53,210 bases of DNA from Acidimicrobiaceae bacterium (GTDB taxonomy: Bacteria > Actinomycetota > Acidimicrobiia > Acidimicrobiales > RAAP-2): NCBI GenBank assembly GCA_003160635.1, contig PMLV01000212.1, positions 1-53,210 of the forward strand, read 5' to 3'. Positions 30,001-35,325 of the stretch are shown in pieces. Made by a program: the position numbers and the translations under genes. How positions within the stretch are numbered: the first letter of the stretch is position 1; each line of letters begins with the position of its first letter. Under the pieces are notes generated by a model. That model was not told the origin of the DNA, searched no databases, and saw nothing but the letters and a program-made list of their open reading frames with translations.

Positions 30001-30339
30001 GTCAGCCGAGGTGATGGCGCCCCAGCGCACCGCATTCAAGAAGGCGTCGAGGCGGGCCGGGTCGTCGAAGTGCTCTGCGACGGGCACCGGCAGGGTCTCC
30101 TTGTGCAGGATGGCGGCGTCAGGCTCAACCTCCCAGATGACGCTGAGGGCATCGCCCAGTCCGTCGTCTTCAACCGAGGTGAGCTCAACCAGATGCTGGA
30201 CCTGCTGGGCGTCGCTGCGGACATCCACGTCGATAGTGCCACGGCGCACCTCGCTGACCACCCAGTGGCGGCCGCGTACCCGGACCAGCTGGTTCAGTTC
30301 GGGCAGGGCAACCGCCGGCCTGGTCTGGAGTACCGTCAC
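27076..30339 (-). CDS. drmD: DISARM class 1 SNF2-like helicase DrmD
   Basis: SNF2-family helicase of 1087 residues, the class 1-specific DISARM component. Walker A is FDDVGLGKTIEAGL (about residue 150), with D replacing the usual E before VGLGKT. The Walker B box is LLIDEVHNVAP (about 262), motif III is LSATPHNGY, and the C-terminal helicase lobe has ATDAASEGIDLQ and QRAGRVDRHLQ (about 590-635). A long helical C-terminal tail follows. GTG at 30339 overlaps the stop of the 90-codon ORF upstream, continuing the coupled chain. Function within DISARM is less defined than that of DrmA and DrmB. Confidence 0.93.
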   Translation of the reverse strand: MTVLQTRPAVALPELNQLVRVRGRHWVVSEVRRGTIDVDVRSDAQQVQHLVELTSVEDDGLGDALSVIWEVEPDAAILHKETLPVPVAEHFDDPARLDAFLNAVRWGAITSADSQALQAPFRSGITIETYQLDPVVRALSMPRVNLGIFDDVGLGKTIEAGLVVQEMILRHRARSVIIVCPASLCLKWKSEMAEKFGLEFRIVDAELIRRLRRERGLAANPWRHFPRLIVSMDWLKRPRAMSLLREVLPPTPSYPREFDILLIDEVHNVAPAGGGKYATDSQRTKAIREIAPHFEHHLYLSATPHNGYTESWTALLELLDPQRFARGVQPSEASLRRAMVRRLKSELRADPDLANADGTPRFAERVIEELEIAYPEHERQVHRLLKEYSALRVSSGQGNKRAQMASAFVTLLLKKRLFSSPASFAGTLEVHRRTLEAQRQEKGDARALQATFDRLDDDVADDDEYEDAVEEALAAAAEASGSIDARQEELLEQMARWAEEWRVKADTKAQRILDFIDDTCRPVGADGAREWNDERVIFFTEYRDTQLYLHQLLADHLPQGELTDRVALLYGGMDEVARERIKAEFQADPSRRPLRVLLATDAASEGIDLQLHCHRVVHIETPFNPAKMEQRAGRVDRHLQPSPEVLIYHFIGAGWRDAPPGSLEDDLGFLSRLAYKLNAAREDLGNVGPLLADAVERRMLGDTRASVDVQPDPRRSAAAGVLKVERNLREEVYRLTQRLQETRVELGMSPAAVQRVVEVGLELARQPALTPATLERGAKDRRPDGPVFTVGQLSGSWARTVLDLPDKLEPEKIRPITFDHGVAADGADDVVLAHLGHPLVTQAMRLLRGRIWSSDEAGLSRVTARVVPDKALAELVIAIHARLVITGRGGHRLHEEVIAAGGRISRGRFSREGYGVSELARVLDAASDELPPPHIREALASSWPTFEDPVRLALLTRANDRADSLVRLLANKVEDEVKTMRAVLGDLRAGILAQLEELEQPEQLTFGFAENEREQFVRDVAALRARVDAIPAEADAEEGAIRGRYEEASERVFPAAITFLVPRRLCEIGLTDTLGAALSASATQEAP

Positions 30340-30608
30340 GACGTGGTCCCGGCCATGAGCAGGCCCCGGCTCAGATTGGGAGCATTCGTCAGAGCGATGT
30401 CATCGACAATGTCGGTGGATGCTTCGAGCACCTTTGAAGGGTAGGCGAGAGCAAGGAGGTTGAGCGCTTCGAGTCTCTTGGCGGCATCCCACGGGTCGGC
30501 TCCTCGCGGATTACCCCGCGACGCGATCCTCGGGACGGTGTGGAGCTGGTCGACTGCTTTCGAGACTGCGAGAGCCCGTGGGCGATGCCAAATCACTGGC
30601 ACTGCCAA
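30336..30608 (-). CDS. Small unrecognised ORF coupled to drmD
   Basis: Up to 90 codons; the possible starts are TTG 30608, GTG 30602 or GTG 30596, none with a strong ribosome site. Its stop overlaps the drmD start in a GTGA, the same arrangement seen at every other junction of the operon, which is the main argument that it is translated. The C-terminal half looks helical (WDAAKRLEALNLLALAY). No domain is recognised, and no signal peptide or cysteine motif is present. It lies 44 bases behind the ribbon-helix-helix gene. It could be a real accessory gene, a leader ORF that couples translation into drmD, or chance. Confidence 0.45.
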   Translation of the reverse strand: MAVPVIWHRPRALAVSKAVDQLHTVPRIASRGNPRGADPWDAAKRLEALNLLALAYPSKVLEASTDIVDDIALTNAPNLSRGLLMAGTTS

Positions 30609-30652
30609 TTGCGCCCGGCAAAAGGGCAGGCTCGGACTAACTGGTCAAATGC

Positions 30653-30943
30653 TCAGGGGACGTGCACGTAGGGCGTGTTCAGGGGCGTTCTTGGCACTAA
30701 GTGTCCGTCGTGCGATTCGAGGATCAGACCCGACGAACTGACGGAAGCGCTGGATGGATAGGAGTGAAAGTCCACTGGAACCGAGATGCGGCACTGCTCC
30801 AATACGGCGTCGCGAATGAACTGAGACACCGAGGCCCCCTTCTCGGCCGCCATGCGGCGGACCTTCTCTTGTTCCTCCGCTCCAAGCCTGACGGACACCA
30901 TCGAACTGCGCGCCTGCTCTTTCATTTCATCGACATCTGCCAT
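30653..30943 (-). CDS. Ribbon-helix-helix DNA-binding protein
   Basis: Protein of 96 residues starting at an ATG with an excellent AGGAGG site six bases upstream. Residues about 15-50 (SMVSVRLGAEEQEKVRRMAA, then KGASVSQFIRDAVLEQC) are a typical Arc/CopG/HicB-type ribbon-helix-helix domain: a beta strand, then two helices with the SVSQFIRDAV second helix. The C-terminal half is polar and not recognised. It lies directly upstream of the DISARM operon in the same direction and next to a palindrome cluster. It may be an autoregulator of the locus or an antitoxin. No toxin is identifiable beside it. Confidence 0.75.
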   Translation of the reverse strand: MADVDEMKEQARSSMVSVRLGAEEQEKVRRMAAEKGASVSQFIRDAVLEQCRISVPVDFHSYPSSASVSSSGLILESHDGHLVPRTPLNTPYVHVP

Positions 30944-31005
30944 CTTGACCTCCTCATCGATTTGGTCTCCAGGACCAGGTCGACCATTTAGCGTTCGCAC
31001 TTTAA

Positions 31006-31092
31006 CGTCATACGCAGGTATGACGCAGGTTGCCCTGCAATGTCCCACTCTGTCATACGCCTATGGTCTATTGTAGTCACCAACGTCATACG
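31006..31092. promoter_or_regulatory. Operator-like cluster of GTCATAC repeats
   Basis: The divergent intergenic region (30944-31111) holds a perfect palindrome CGTCATAC-GCAG-GTATGACG (31006-31025) and two more direct copies of the half-site (TGTCATACG at 31051-31059, CGTCATACG at 31084-31092). Short inverted and direct repeats of this kind are typical binding sites of ribbon-helix-helix regulators. They lie just in front of such a gene and could control both directions. Confidence 0.6.
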
Positions 31093-31111
31093 TGAATAAG
31101 GAGGTTGTACT

Positions 31112-31591
31112 ATGGAGGTAGATGCCTTTCTCGCAGACTCAGTGGTCGCCGCTGACGGCAAGCTTTACATACAGGGAGCTGGTTGGAATGTGCTGATGGC
31201 GGCACAGATCCCATTTCGCCAACCCAGGATCGGCGTCGGCATCGTGGTCCGAGTGCCATATTCAGCGACCAATGAGATGCATGAGTTCTCAATCAAGGTC
31301 GTAGATCCCGACGAGAACATGATCGCGCTGGGCGTTGCGCCTCCGGGAGTCGAGTTGCCCGACGGCAAGGTCCGAGAGCTCAAGGGAAAGTTCAATATCG
31401 GCCGCCCCCCGATGGTCGTCCCGGGTGACGAGCAGGTCATTCCCATCGCCATCAACCTTGACGGGGTCGAGTTCACTGAACCAAACCAGTACAGCGTCGT
31501 GATCTCCATCGATGGGAGCGATATGCGTCGTCTCCCGATGCGGGTGCGGGTTATCGACCTACCGGGGATTCAGCAACAGCGATTCGGGTGA
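31112..31591 (+). CDS. DUF6941-like protein
   Basis: Protein of 159 residues with a very good ribosome site (AAGGAGG, seven bases before the ATG). The N-terminus (VDAFLADSVVAADGKLYIQG and then AGWNVL) resembles the DUF6941 family, whose function is unknown. The rest is predicted beta-rich, with no signal peptide, membrane helix or catalytic motif. It is divergent from the ribbon-helix-helix gene and DISARM, and is followed after three bases by a small membrane protein gene, so the two form an operon. Confidence 0.75.
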   Translation: MEVDAFLADSVVAADGKLYIQGAGWNVLMAAQIPFRQPRIGVGIVVRVPYSATNEMHEFSIKVVDPDENMIALGVAPPGVELPDGKVRELKGKFNIGRPPMVVPGDEQVIPIAINLDGVEFTEPNQYSVVISIDGSDMRRLPMRVRVIDLPGIQQQRFG

Positions 31592-31594
31592 GAC

Positions 31595-32008
31595 GTGAGC
31601 GATCCTGCTCCCGCCAATACGGGCGTGACCATCGTGCACAAAATGGTGGATCGCCATCTGGTCGATCAGTTAATTCACGCGTCAGATGGCCTTCAGATTT
31701 ACCTCGTCGCCGTGTTTGCAAGTATCAGTGCCGCTGTGGGGTGTGGGGTCGTGCTGGCGGCGGGGGTCAATCATCCGCAGCCTGTCTACGGCCTTATGGC
31801 GATTCTCGTAGCGGTCTCAACTGTGCTGGCACTGGTCGTAGCCAAGGAGCGGAAGGGCGTCGACGAGGTTCGGTCGAATCTGGACGCTGCGACCTATGAA
31901 CTACCGGTGTCTCTGCAATTCACAACCCTGGCCCCGGGGGCAACCGCCACTCCTACGATGACCCTTGGGTTGTTGCCGCCTGAAACCACTCTCGACCCGC
32001 CGCCCTAA
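31595..32008 (+). CDS. Small two-helix membrane protein, unknown
   Basis: Protein of 137 residues starting with GTG three bases after the upstream stop. It has two hydrophobic segments, at about residues 33-57 (IYLVAVFASISAAVGCGVVL) and 64-83 (YGLMAILVAVSTVLALVVA), then a basic turn and a Thr/Pro-rich C-terminus. This topology gives a short N-terminal helical region and a periplasmic or cytoplasmic tail. No family is recognised. Translational linkage to the DUF6941-like gene suggests joint function. Confidence 0.65.
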   Translation: MSDPAPANTGVTIVHKMVDRHLVDQLIHASDGLQIYLVAVFASISAAVGCGVVLAAGVNHPQPVYGLMAILVAVSTVLALVVAKERKGVDEVRSNLDAATYELPVSLQFTTLAPGATATPTMTLGLLPPETTLDPPP

Positions 32009-32370
32009 TGGCGCCGCGGTGAACCTCATCCGCCTCGTCTTTGGGCACCGCCCCACTCGCCCATTCCGTCCGGATCATTCTCGTTGGTCGGAAAAAATGG
32101 TGGACGAGACCCAGCAGATGGTTCCGACCGGCTTCTCCCAGAGCACCAGCGGAAATAGCGACGCACCCCTGTGCACTAGAGCGAATGGGGAGAAGGTGAA
32201 CAAATGCGGGCGAACCGGTCTTGAGATGAATCCGCTCCTCGGGAACGTAACTAGACACGTGACTAGAAACGCTGGCAAGCGCCGCGAAATCCCTGCAAAC
32301 CGTGACTAACTCTGCCTACTCTCAACAGGACATATTTTGGCTCTGATCTGCGAGAACGCCGAAATAGGCA
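32009..32370. other. Intergenic region, nothing recognised
   Basis: About 360 bases between the membrane protein gene and the tRNA remnant. The ORFs in this stretch overlap on both strands and lack protein features. Confidence 0.4.
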
Positions 32371-32414
32371 GCGCATTACGAGTGCGCTTGCTCTACCGAC
32401 TGAGCTACCCAGGC
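32371..32414 (-). pseudogene. tRNA-Thr(CGU)-like 5' half
   Basis: On the minus strand the sequence begins GCCTGGG, then TA, D-arm GCTCAGTCGGTAGAGC, and an anticodon arm with loop CTCGTAA (anticodon CGU). The anticodon stem has one extra pair. No T-arm (GTTCGA) or matching acceptor strand (CCCAGGC) follows, so the 3' half is missing. It is probably a remnant of a tRNA used as an integration site. Confidence 0.6.
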
Positions 32415-32619
32415 ATCTTGTTTACTGCGTGCGGCCACTTCCTACTGACAGGTCCAGGCAAGGCGGGACAGCTTACCCCGCACGGTCGGGATACCGCGAA
32501 GCGGAGCTCGGACATACAGCGTCCGCCCAATGTCACCAGGTGTTTCAGCCGGGTAGTGCTCGCGGGGTAATGGAAAATAACCATACCGGTCAGGTAACTT
32601 ATTCTAAAAACACTTGCCT

Positions 32620-32709
32620 GCGGATACTTGTCGGGCGGATACTTGTCGGCCGAACACGTGTCGGCGGGGCACGTGTCGGCGGGGCACGTGTCGGCGGGGC
32701 ACGTGTCGG
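32620..32709. repeat. Six 15-bp tandem repeats
   Basis: Six consecutive 15-base units: two GCGGATACTTGTCGG, one CCGAACACGTGTCGG and three CGGGGCACGTGTCGG. The period is a multiple of three and would encode a five-residue repeat in either direction (for example DTCPA on the minus strand), but no credible protein is built around it. The array is too short and too closely spaced to be a CRISPR. Confidence 0.85.
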
Positions 32710-32853
32710 CCTGCGCCGCCACAAAGGCGATCACGTCGCCAGGGAGCCGAGCCGCACCAAGAGGGCCTGCAGGAGCAGGGACTCCTGGGGGTTCCGGGGC
32801 AGGGCCTGCGCCGCCTCGGTGATCAGCCGCACCGCGTCGGCGGCGGCCTGCGC

Positions 32854-33144
32854 ATGGACGGCGGCGCCGAGCGGTTGCGCTTCATCAAGGGCATCCAGCG
32901 GATGGGCCTGCGTCTCGGTGACATCAAGGAGCTGCTCGATGTGCGCGACCGGGGCAGTTGTCCCTGCGGGCACACCGATGCACTCGTCGAGCGACGGCTT
33001 GCTGAGGTGAACGCCGAGATCGAACAGCTCGAAGGGGTGCGAGACCAGCTCCTCGGGCTCAAGAAGCGCAACGGCGAGTGCATGGATGCCGCTGCCGAAG
33101 ACTGGTACTGCGCGATCAACGATGCGAAAGGAGGTGGAAGATGA
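32854..33144 (+). pseudogene. MerR-family metal regulator, C-terminal part only
   Basis: Ninety-six codons match the C-terminal half of a MerR regulator: RLRFIKGIQRMGLRLGDIKE, then LLDVRDRGSCPCGHT and a long dimerisation helix. Cysteines in CPC, GEC and WYC sit at spacings close to those of mercury-type sensors. The N-terminal winged helix is missing. Just upstream only the vestige LQEQGLLGVPG resembles the end of the HTH domain, and the tandem repeats lie before it. The regulator is therefore truncated or frameshifted. Its stop overlaps the start of the cysteine-rich peptide (ATGA). Confidence 0.65.
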
Positions 33145-33209
33145 CGCCTTGCCCGCACTGCGGCTGCACCTGCGGCTGCCGTCCCTGCTGTTGCTGCGGA
33201 GGTCGATAG
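33141..33209 (+). CDS. 22-residue cysteine-rich peptide, metallothionein-like
   Basis: A 22-codon ORF with nine cysteines (MTPCPHCGCTCGC, then RPCCCCGGR) plus one histidine. A full Shine-Dalgarno (AAAGGAGGT at 33127-33135) lies five bases before the ATG, and the ATG overlaps the stop of the MerR-type gene. The composition fits metal binding and the neighbour is a metal sensor, so a role in metal sequestration or delivery is inferred. The known bacterial metallothionein families are longer, and I recognise no homologue. Confidence 0.55.
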   Translation: MTPCPHCGCTCGCRPCCCCGGR

Positions 33210-33349
33210 CCCCGAAGTGACGATGAGGCCGCCCGGGCGGCACGTCGTCGCAACCGAGCATTCCTCTTGACAAGCGACTGCTGTATAGAGGCAGGCACCA
33301 TGACACAGCTGGCGTGATCGACCCGGCATATTCAGGCCGGTGAGTTGAG

Positions 33350-33377
33350 ACTTCTCCTTCCCGACGGAAGGAGAAGT
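33350..33377. terminator. 12-bp hairpin with tetraloop
   Basis: ACTTCTCCTTCC (33350-33361) pairs perfectly with 33366-33377 across the loop CGAC. This is a strong stem-loop without a T run. It could terminate transcripts from the MerR/cysteine-peptide side before the CIRCE-like element. Confidence 0.5.
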
Positions 33378-33433
33378 GACGATGAAACACCCCGCCAGCA
33401 CGGCCGTGAGCGGAGGGTGCCGCTGTAGCGTTA

Positions 33434-33459
33434 TTGGCACTCGAAGGTCAGAGTGCTAA
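33434..33459 (+). promoter_or_regulatory. CIRCE-like inverted repeat
   Basis: TTGGCACTC (33434-33442) and GAGTGCTAA (33451-33459) match the HrcA operator CIRCE (TTAGCACTC-N9-GAGTGCTAA) at 17 of 18 positions. The spacer is eight rather than nine bases. The next ORF starts 20 bases downstream, but it is not a recognised chaperone. Confidence 0.5.
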
Positions 33460-33478
33460 TCACGAAACGGAACCGACA

Positions 33479-33766
33479 ATGGCTGACATTGAGATAGTGG
33501 GAGAACCGACCGAACACGACAGTCCGATACCCGGCTCCGTGGTCCTGACGTGGACGCTGGTGGGCGCACCGGACGCTGAACAGGTCCAGTTATTCAACGA
33601 TACGAACGTCGCCTATGCCGGTCCTGGTGCTCTCGATTTTCAGAACATAGACCATCCCACAATCGCCTGGACTTCCGTTCGGTGGACTGTGCCAGCACAT
33701 CTGAAGCAGCATGCGCCCCAATACATCGACCAGCGGATAACGCGGGCCAACGGTCCCGCTGACTGA
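33479..33766 (+). CDS. Small hypothetical protein
   Basis: Predicted protein of 95 residues starting at the ATG at 33479 (MADIEIVGEP); a longer reading from 33434 would start inside the CIRCE-like element. It is acidic, with probable beta strands (GSVVLTWTLVG, VRWTVPAHL) and no membrane helix. No family is recognised. The ribosome site is weak. Its position behind a heat-shock-type operator is the only functional hint. Confidence 0.5.
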   Translation: MADIEIVGEPTEHDSPIPGSVVLTWTLVGAPDAEQVQLFNDTNVAYAGPGALDFQNIDHPTIAWTSVRWTVPAHLKQHAPQYIDQRITRANGPAD

Positions 33767-33815
33767 GCAGGCGCACATATTGCGCAGCTGGTCGTCAGAT
33801 CACGCTATGAATTCG

Positions 33816-33840
33816 TTCGTGTCCCAATTCGTGTCCCAAT
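33816..33840. repeat. Two tandem 12-bp repeats near tRNA-Ser remnant
   Basis: TTCGTGTCCCAA occurs twice head to tail (33816-33827 and 33828-33839), followed by one more T. Direct repeats about 80 bases from a tRNA junction resemble arm-type sites of tyrosine integrases. No integrase is seen here. Confidence 0.55.
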
Positions 33841-33921
33841 CGGGCGCAAACCGGCACAACTAGGCACTACTCAGTGGCGTCCACCAGGCACAATCCCTGA
33901 TCAGAGCGGGTATGCAAAAGT

Positions 33922-33961
33922 ATTAGCAGTGAATCCGATTCGGCCGCTCTCGCACCTCTCC
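33922..33961 (-). pseudogene. tRNA-Ser(GCU) 5' half, probable attachment-site junction
   Basis: The minus strand reads GGAGAGG, TG, the D-arm of a class II tRNA (CGAGAGCGGCCGAATCGG), and the loop CTGCTAA with anticodon GCU. Beyond the loop the sequence no longer pairs with the anticodon stem, and no long variable arm or T-arm follows. The break at the anticodon loop is where many tRNA-targeting integrases recombine. Confidence 0.65.
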
Positions 33962-34155
33962 AACAGGAGTTTCACATCCGGCGAGAACTGGTGCTCCCAC
34001 CCAACGCCTGACTCCGTGCCCGCCAGCCTACGTGAACGATCGCCGGGCGTTTGGCGTGTCCCCCCGCAGCCCCTCCGACACGGCGCAACCCGACCTCGGG
34101 CGCCGGCCCCGGGGCAGGTCGGGTGCCCACATGGGCACGAATAGGGTGGCGGGCG

Positions 34156-35286
34156 GTGCCCACGCCGCTCCCCGATCCCGGATCTGCGAACCTCAGCCCG
34201 CCCGACGCGGCCGAGGTGCGGATCCTCAGCCAGGGTGTCGTCGCGGCCGCGTCGCCGGCAGGGGGCTTGACGCGGATCCAGAAACTGCTGGTCGACGCGC
34301 TGTTCAAGGCGATGACCGGGCACCCGGTGACGCTCGACGGGACCACGGTCGATGCCGCGGCGTTCGCCGAGCACCTGGCCCCGCGAACGATCGAGTTCCG
34401 GACCCGGATCGTGCAGATCATGGTGCTCCTGGGGCTTGTCCTCAGACCTCTGCCGCCAGACGTCGCGGGACGTATCGCACGGTTCGCCGCCGAGTTGGGA
34501 GTGGACGAAGGCATGCTCGACGTCGCCAAGCGGTTTGCTGATGGCAGCCTCGGATTGGCCGCGGTGGACTTCGAGCGAAATGGGTACACATCCACCTGGA
34601 AGCCGGAGGACGCCGCGGCACTGCACTCCTCACGGGAACTGGCCTCCGCCTGGGATGCCGCCGTCGATGACCCGGCCCTCGCTGCCCGCTGGGAGGAGCT
34701 CGAACGCCTCCCCTCGAACACGCTCGGCCGCCGCATGGCCGATTTCTACCGGGCCCGAGGATTTGTCTATCCCGGTCGGCCCGGGTCCGCTCCTCCCTTG
34801 CTGGCCCAACACGACTGGGTCCACGTCGTCGCGGATTACGGCACCACCGTCGAAGCCGAACTCGAGGCCTTCGCGTTCATTGCACGGGCCAACGACGACA
34901 TGCGGGCCTTCTCTCTCCTGGCCATGGTCGTCGCACTCTTCGAGACCGGCTACCTGCGTACCGGCGCAGGACTCTTCGAGTCCTCGCCGGGCCACCTATC
35001 CGACCACGGCATGGCCACCCGGGTGGCCGATGCCATGCGCCGAGGCGCGCTCTGCCGGGGAAGCCTCGACTTTCTCCGCACGGATTGGTTCACGCTGTCC
35101 GGCCTGACGATCCCCGAGGTCCGTGACCACTTCGGCGTCCCACCCAAATCCTCCGACGCCATCGCCGCTGGTTCTGTGGGACCGTGGGACCGTGGGAGCC
35201 AGGAGGTATCAGCGCCTTTCAGGTGCGCGCCGGCACCGCCCTGGCCCAGGCGCGCGGAGAGCCGTACGAATCATTCGGCGCGCTGA
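34156..35286 (+). CDS. Coq4-like protein
   Basis: Protein of about 376 residues. The region LPSNTLGRRMADFYRARGF followed by the motif HDWVH, eleven residues and E (HDxxH-x11-E, about residues 225-245) matches the zinc-ligand signature of the Coq4 family, which acts in ubiquinone biosynthesis in mitochondria and proteobacteria. Other sequence support is modest. Actinobacteria use menaquinone, so the role here must differ or be unknown. GTG at 34156 is the likely start. The last 45 residues look like extension into non-conserved sequence. Confidence 0.65.
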   Translation: MPTPLPDPGSANLSPPDAAEVRILSQGVVAAASPAGGLTRIQKLLVDALFKAMTGHPVTLDGTTVDAAAFAEHLAPRTIEFRTRIVQIMVLLGLVLRPLPPDVAGRIARFAAELGVDEGMLDVAKRFADGSLGLAAVDFERNGYTSTWKPEDAAALHSSRELASAWDAAVDDPALAARWEELERLPSNTLGRRMADFYRARGFVYPGRPGSAPPLLAQHDWVHVVADYGTTVEAELEAFAFIARANDDMRAFSLLAMVVALFETGYLRTGAGLFESSPGHLSDHGMATRVADAMRRGALCRGSLDFLRTDWFTLSGLTIPEVRDHFGVPPKSSDAIAAGSVGPWDRGSQEVSAPFRCAPAPPWPRRAESRTNHSAR

Positions 35287-35325
35287 TTGGGAGTGGGCCG
35301 TGAACGGCGCCGTACGCTGCGCGCC

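Noticed and set aside
30336..30943. RHH gene plus 90-codon ORF read as a toxin-antitoxin pair
   Set aside because: The ORF shows no RelE, PIN, MazF or other toxin motif, and it is coupled to drmD rather than to the RHH gene, from which it is separated by 44 bases.
32620..32709. Tandem repeats considered as a CRISPR array
   Set aside because: Units are 15 bp with no spacers between them and no cas genes are present.
33267..33300. TTGACA followed by TATAGA as a promoter
   Set aside because: The two boxes are only about 11 bases apart, too close for a sigma-70 promoter.
32731..33390. Minus-strand 219-codon ORF over the MerR remnant, with a helical-looking C-terminus
   Set aside because: It is antisense to the MerR metal-sensing segment and the cysteine-rich peptide, which have stronger motif and ribosome-site support. 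A fragment of another gene at its end cannot be excluded.
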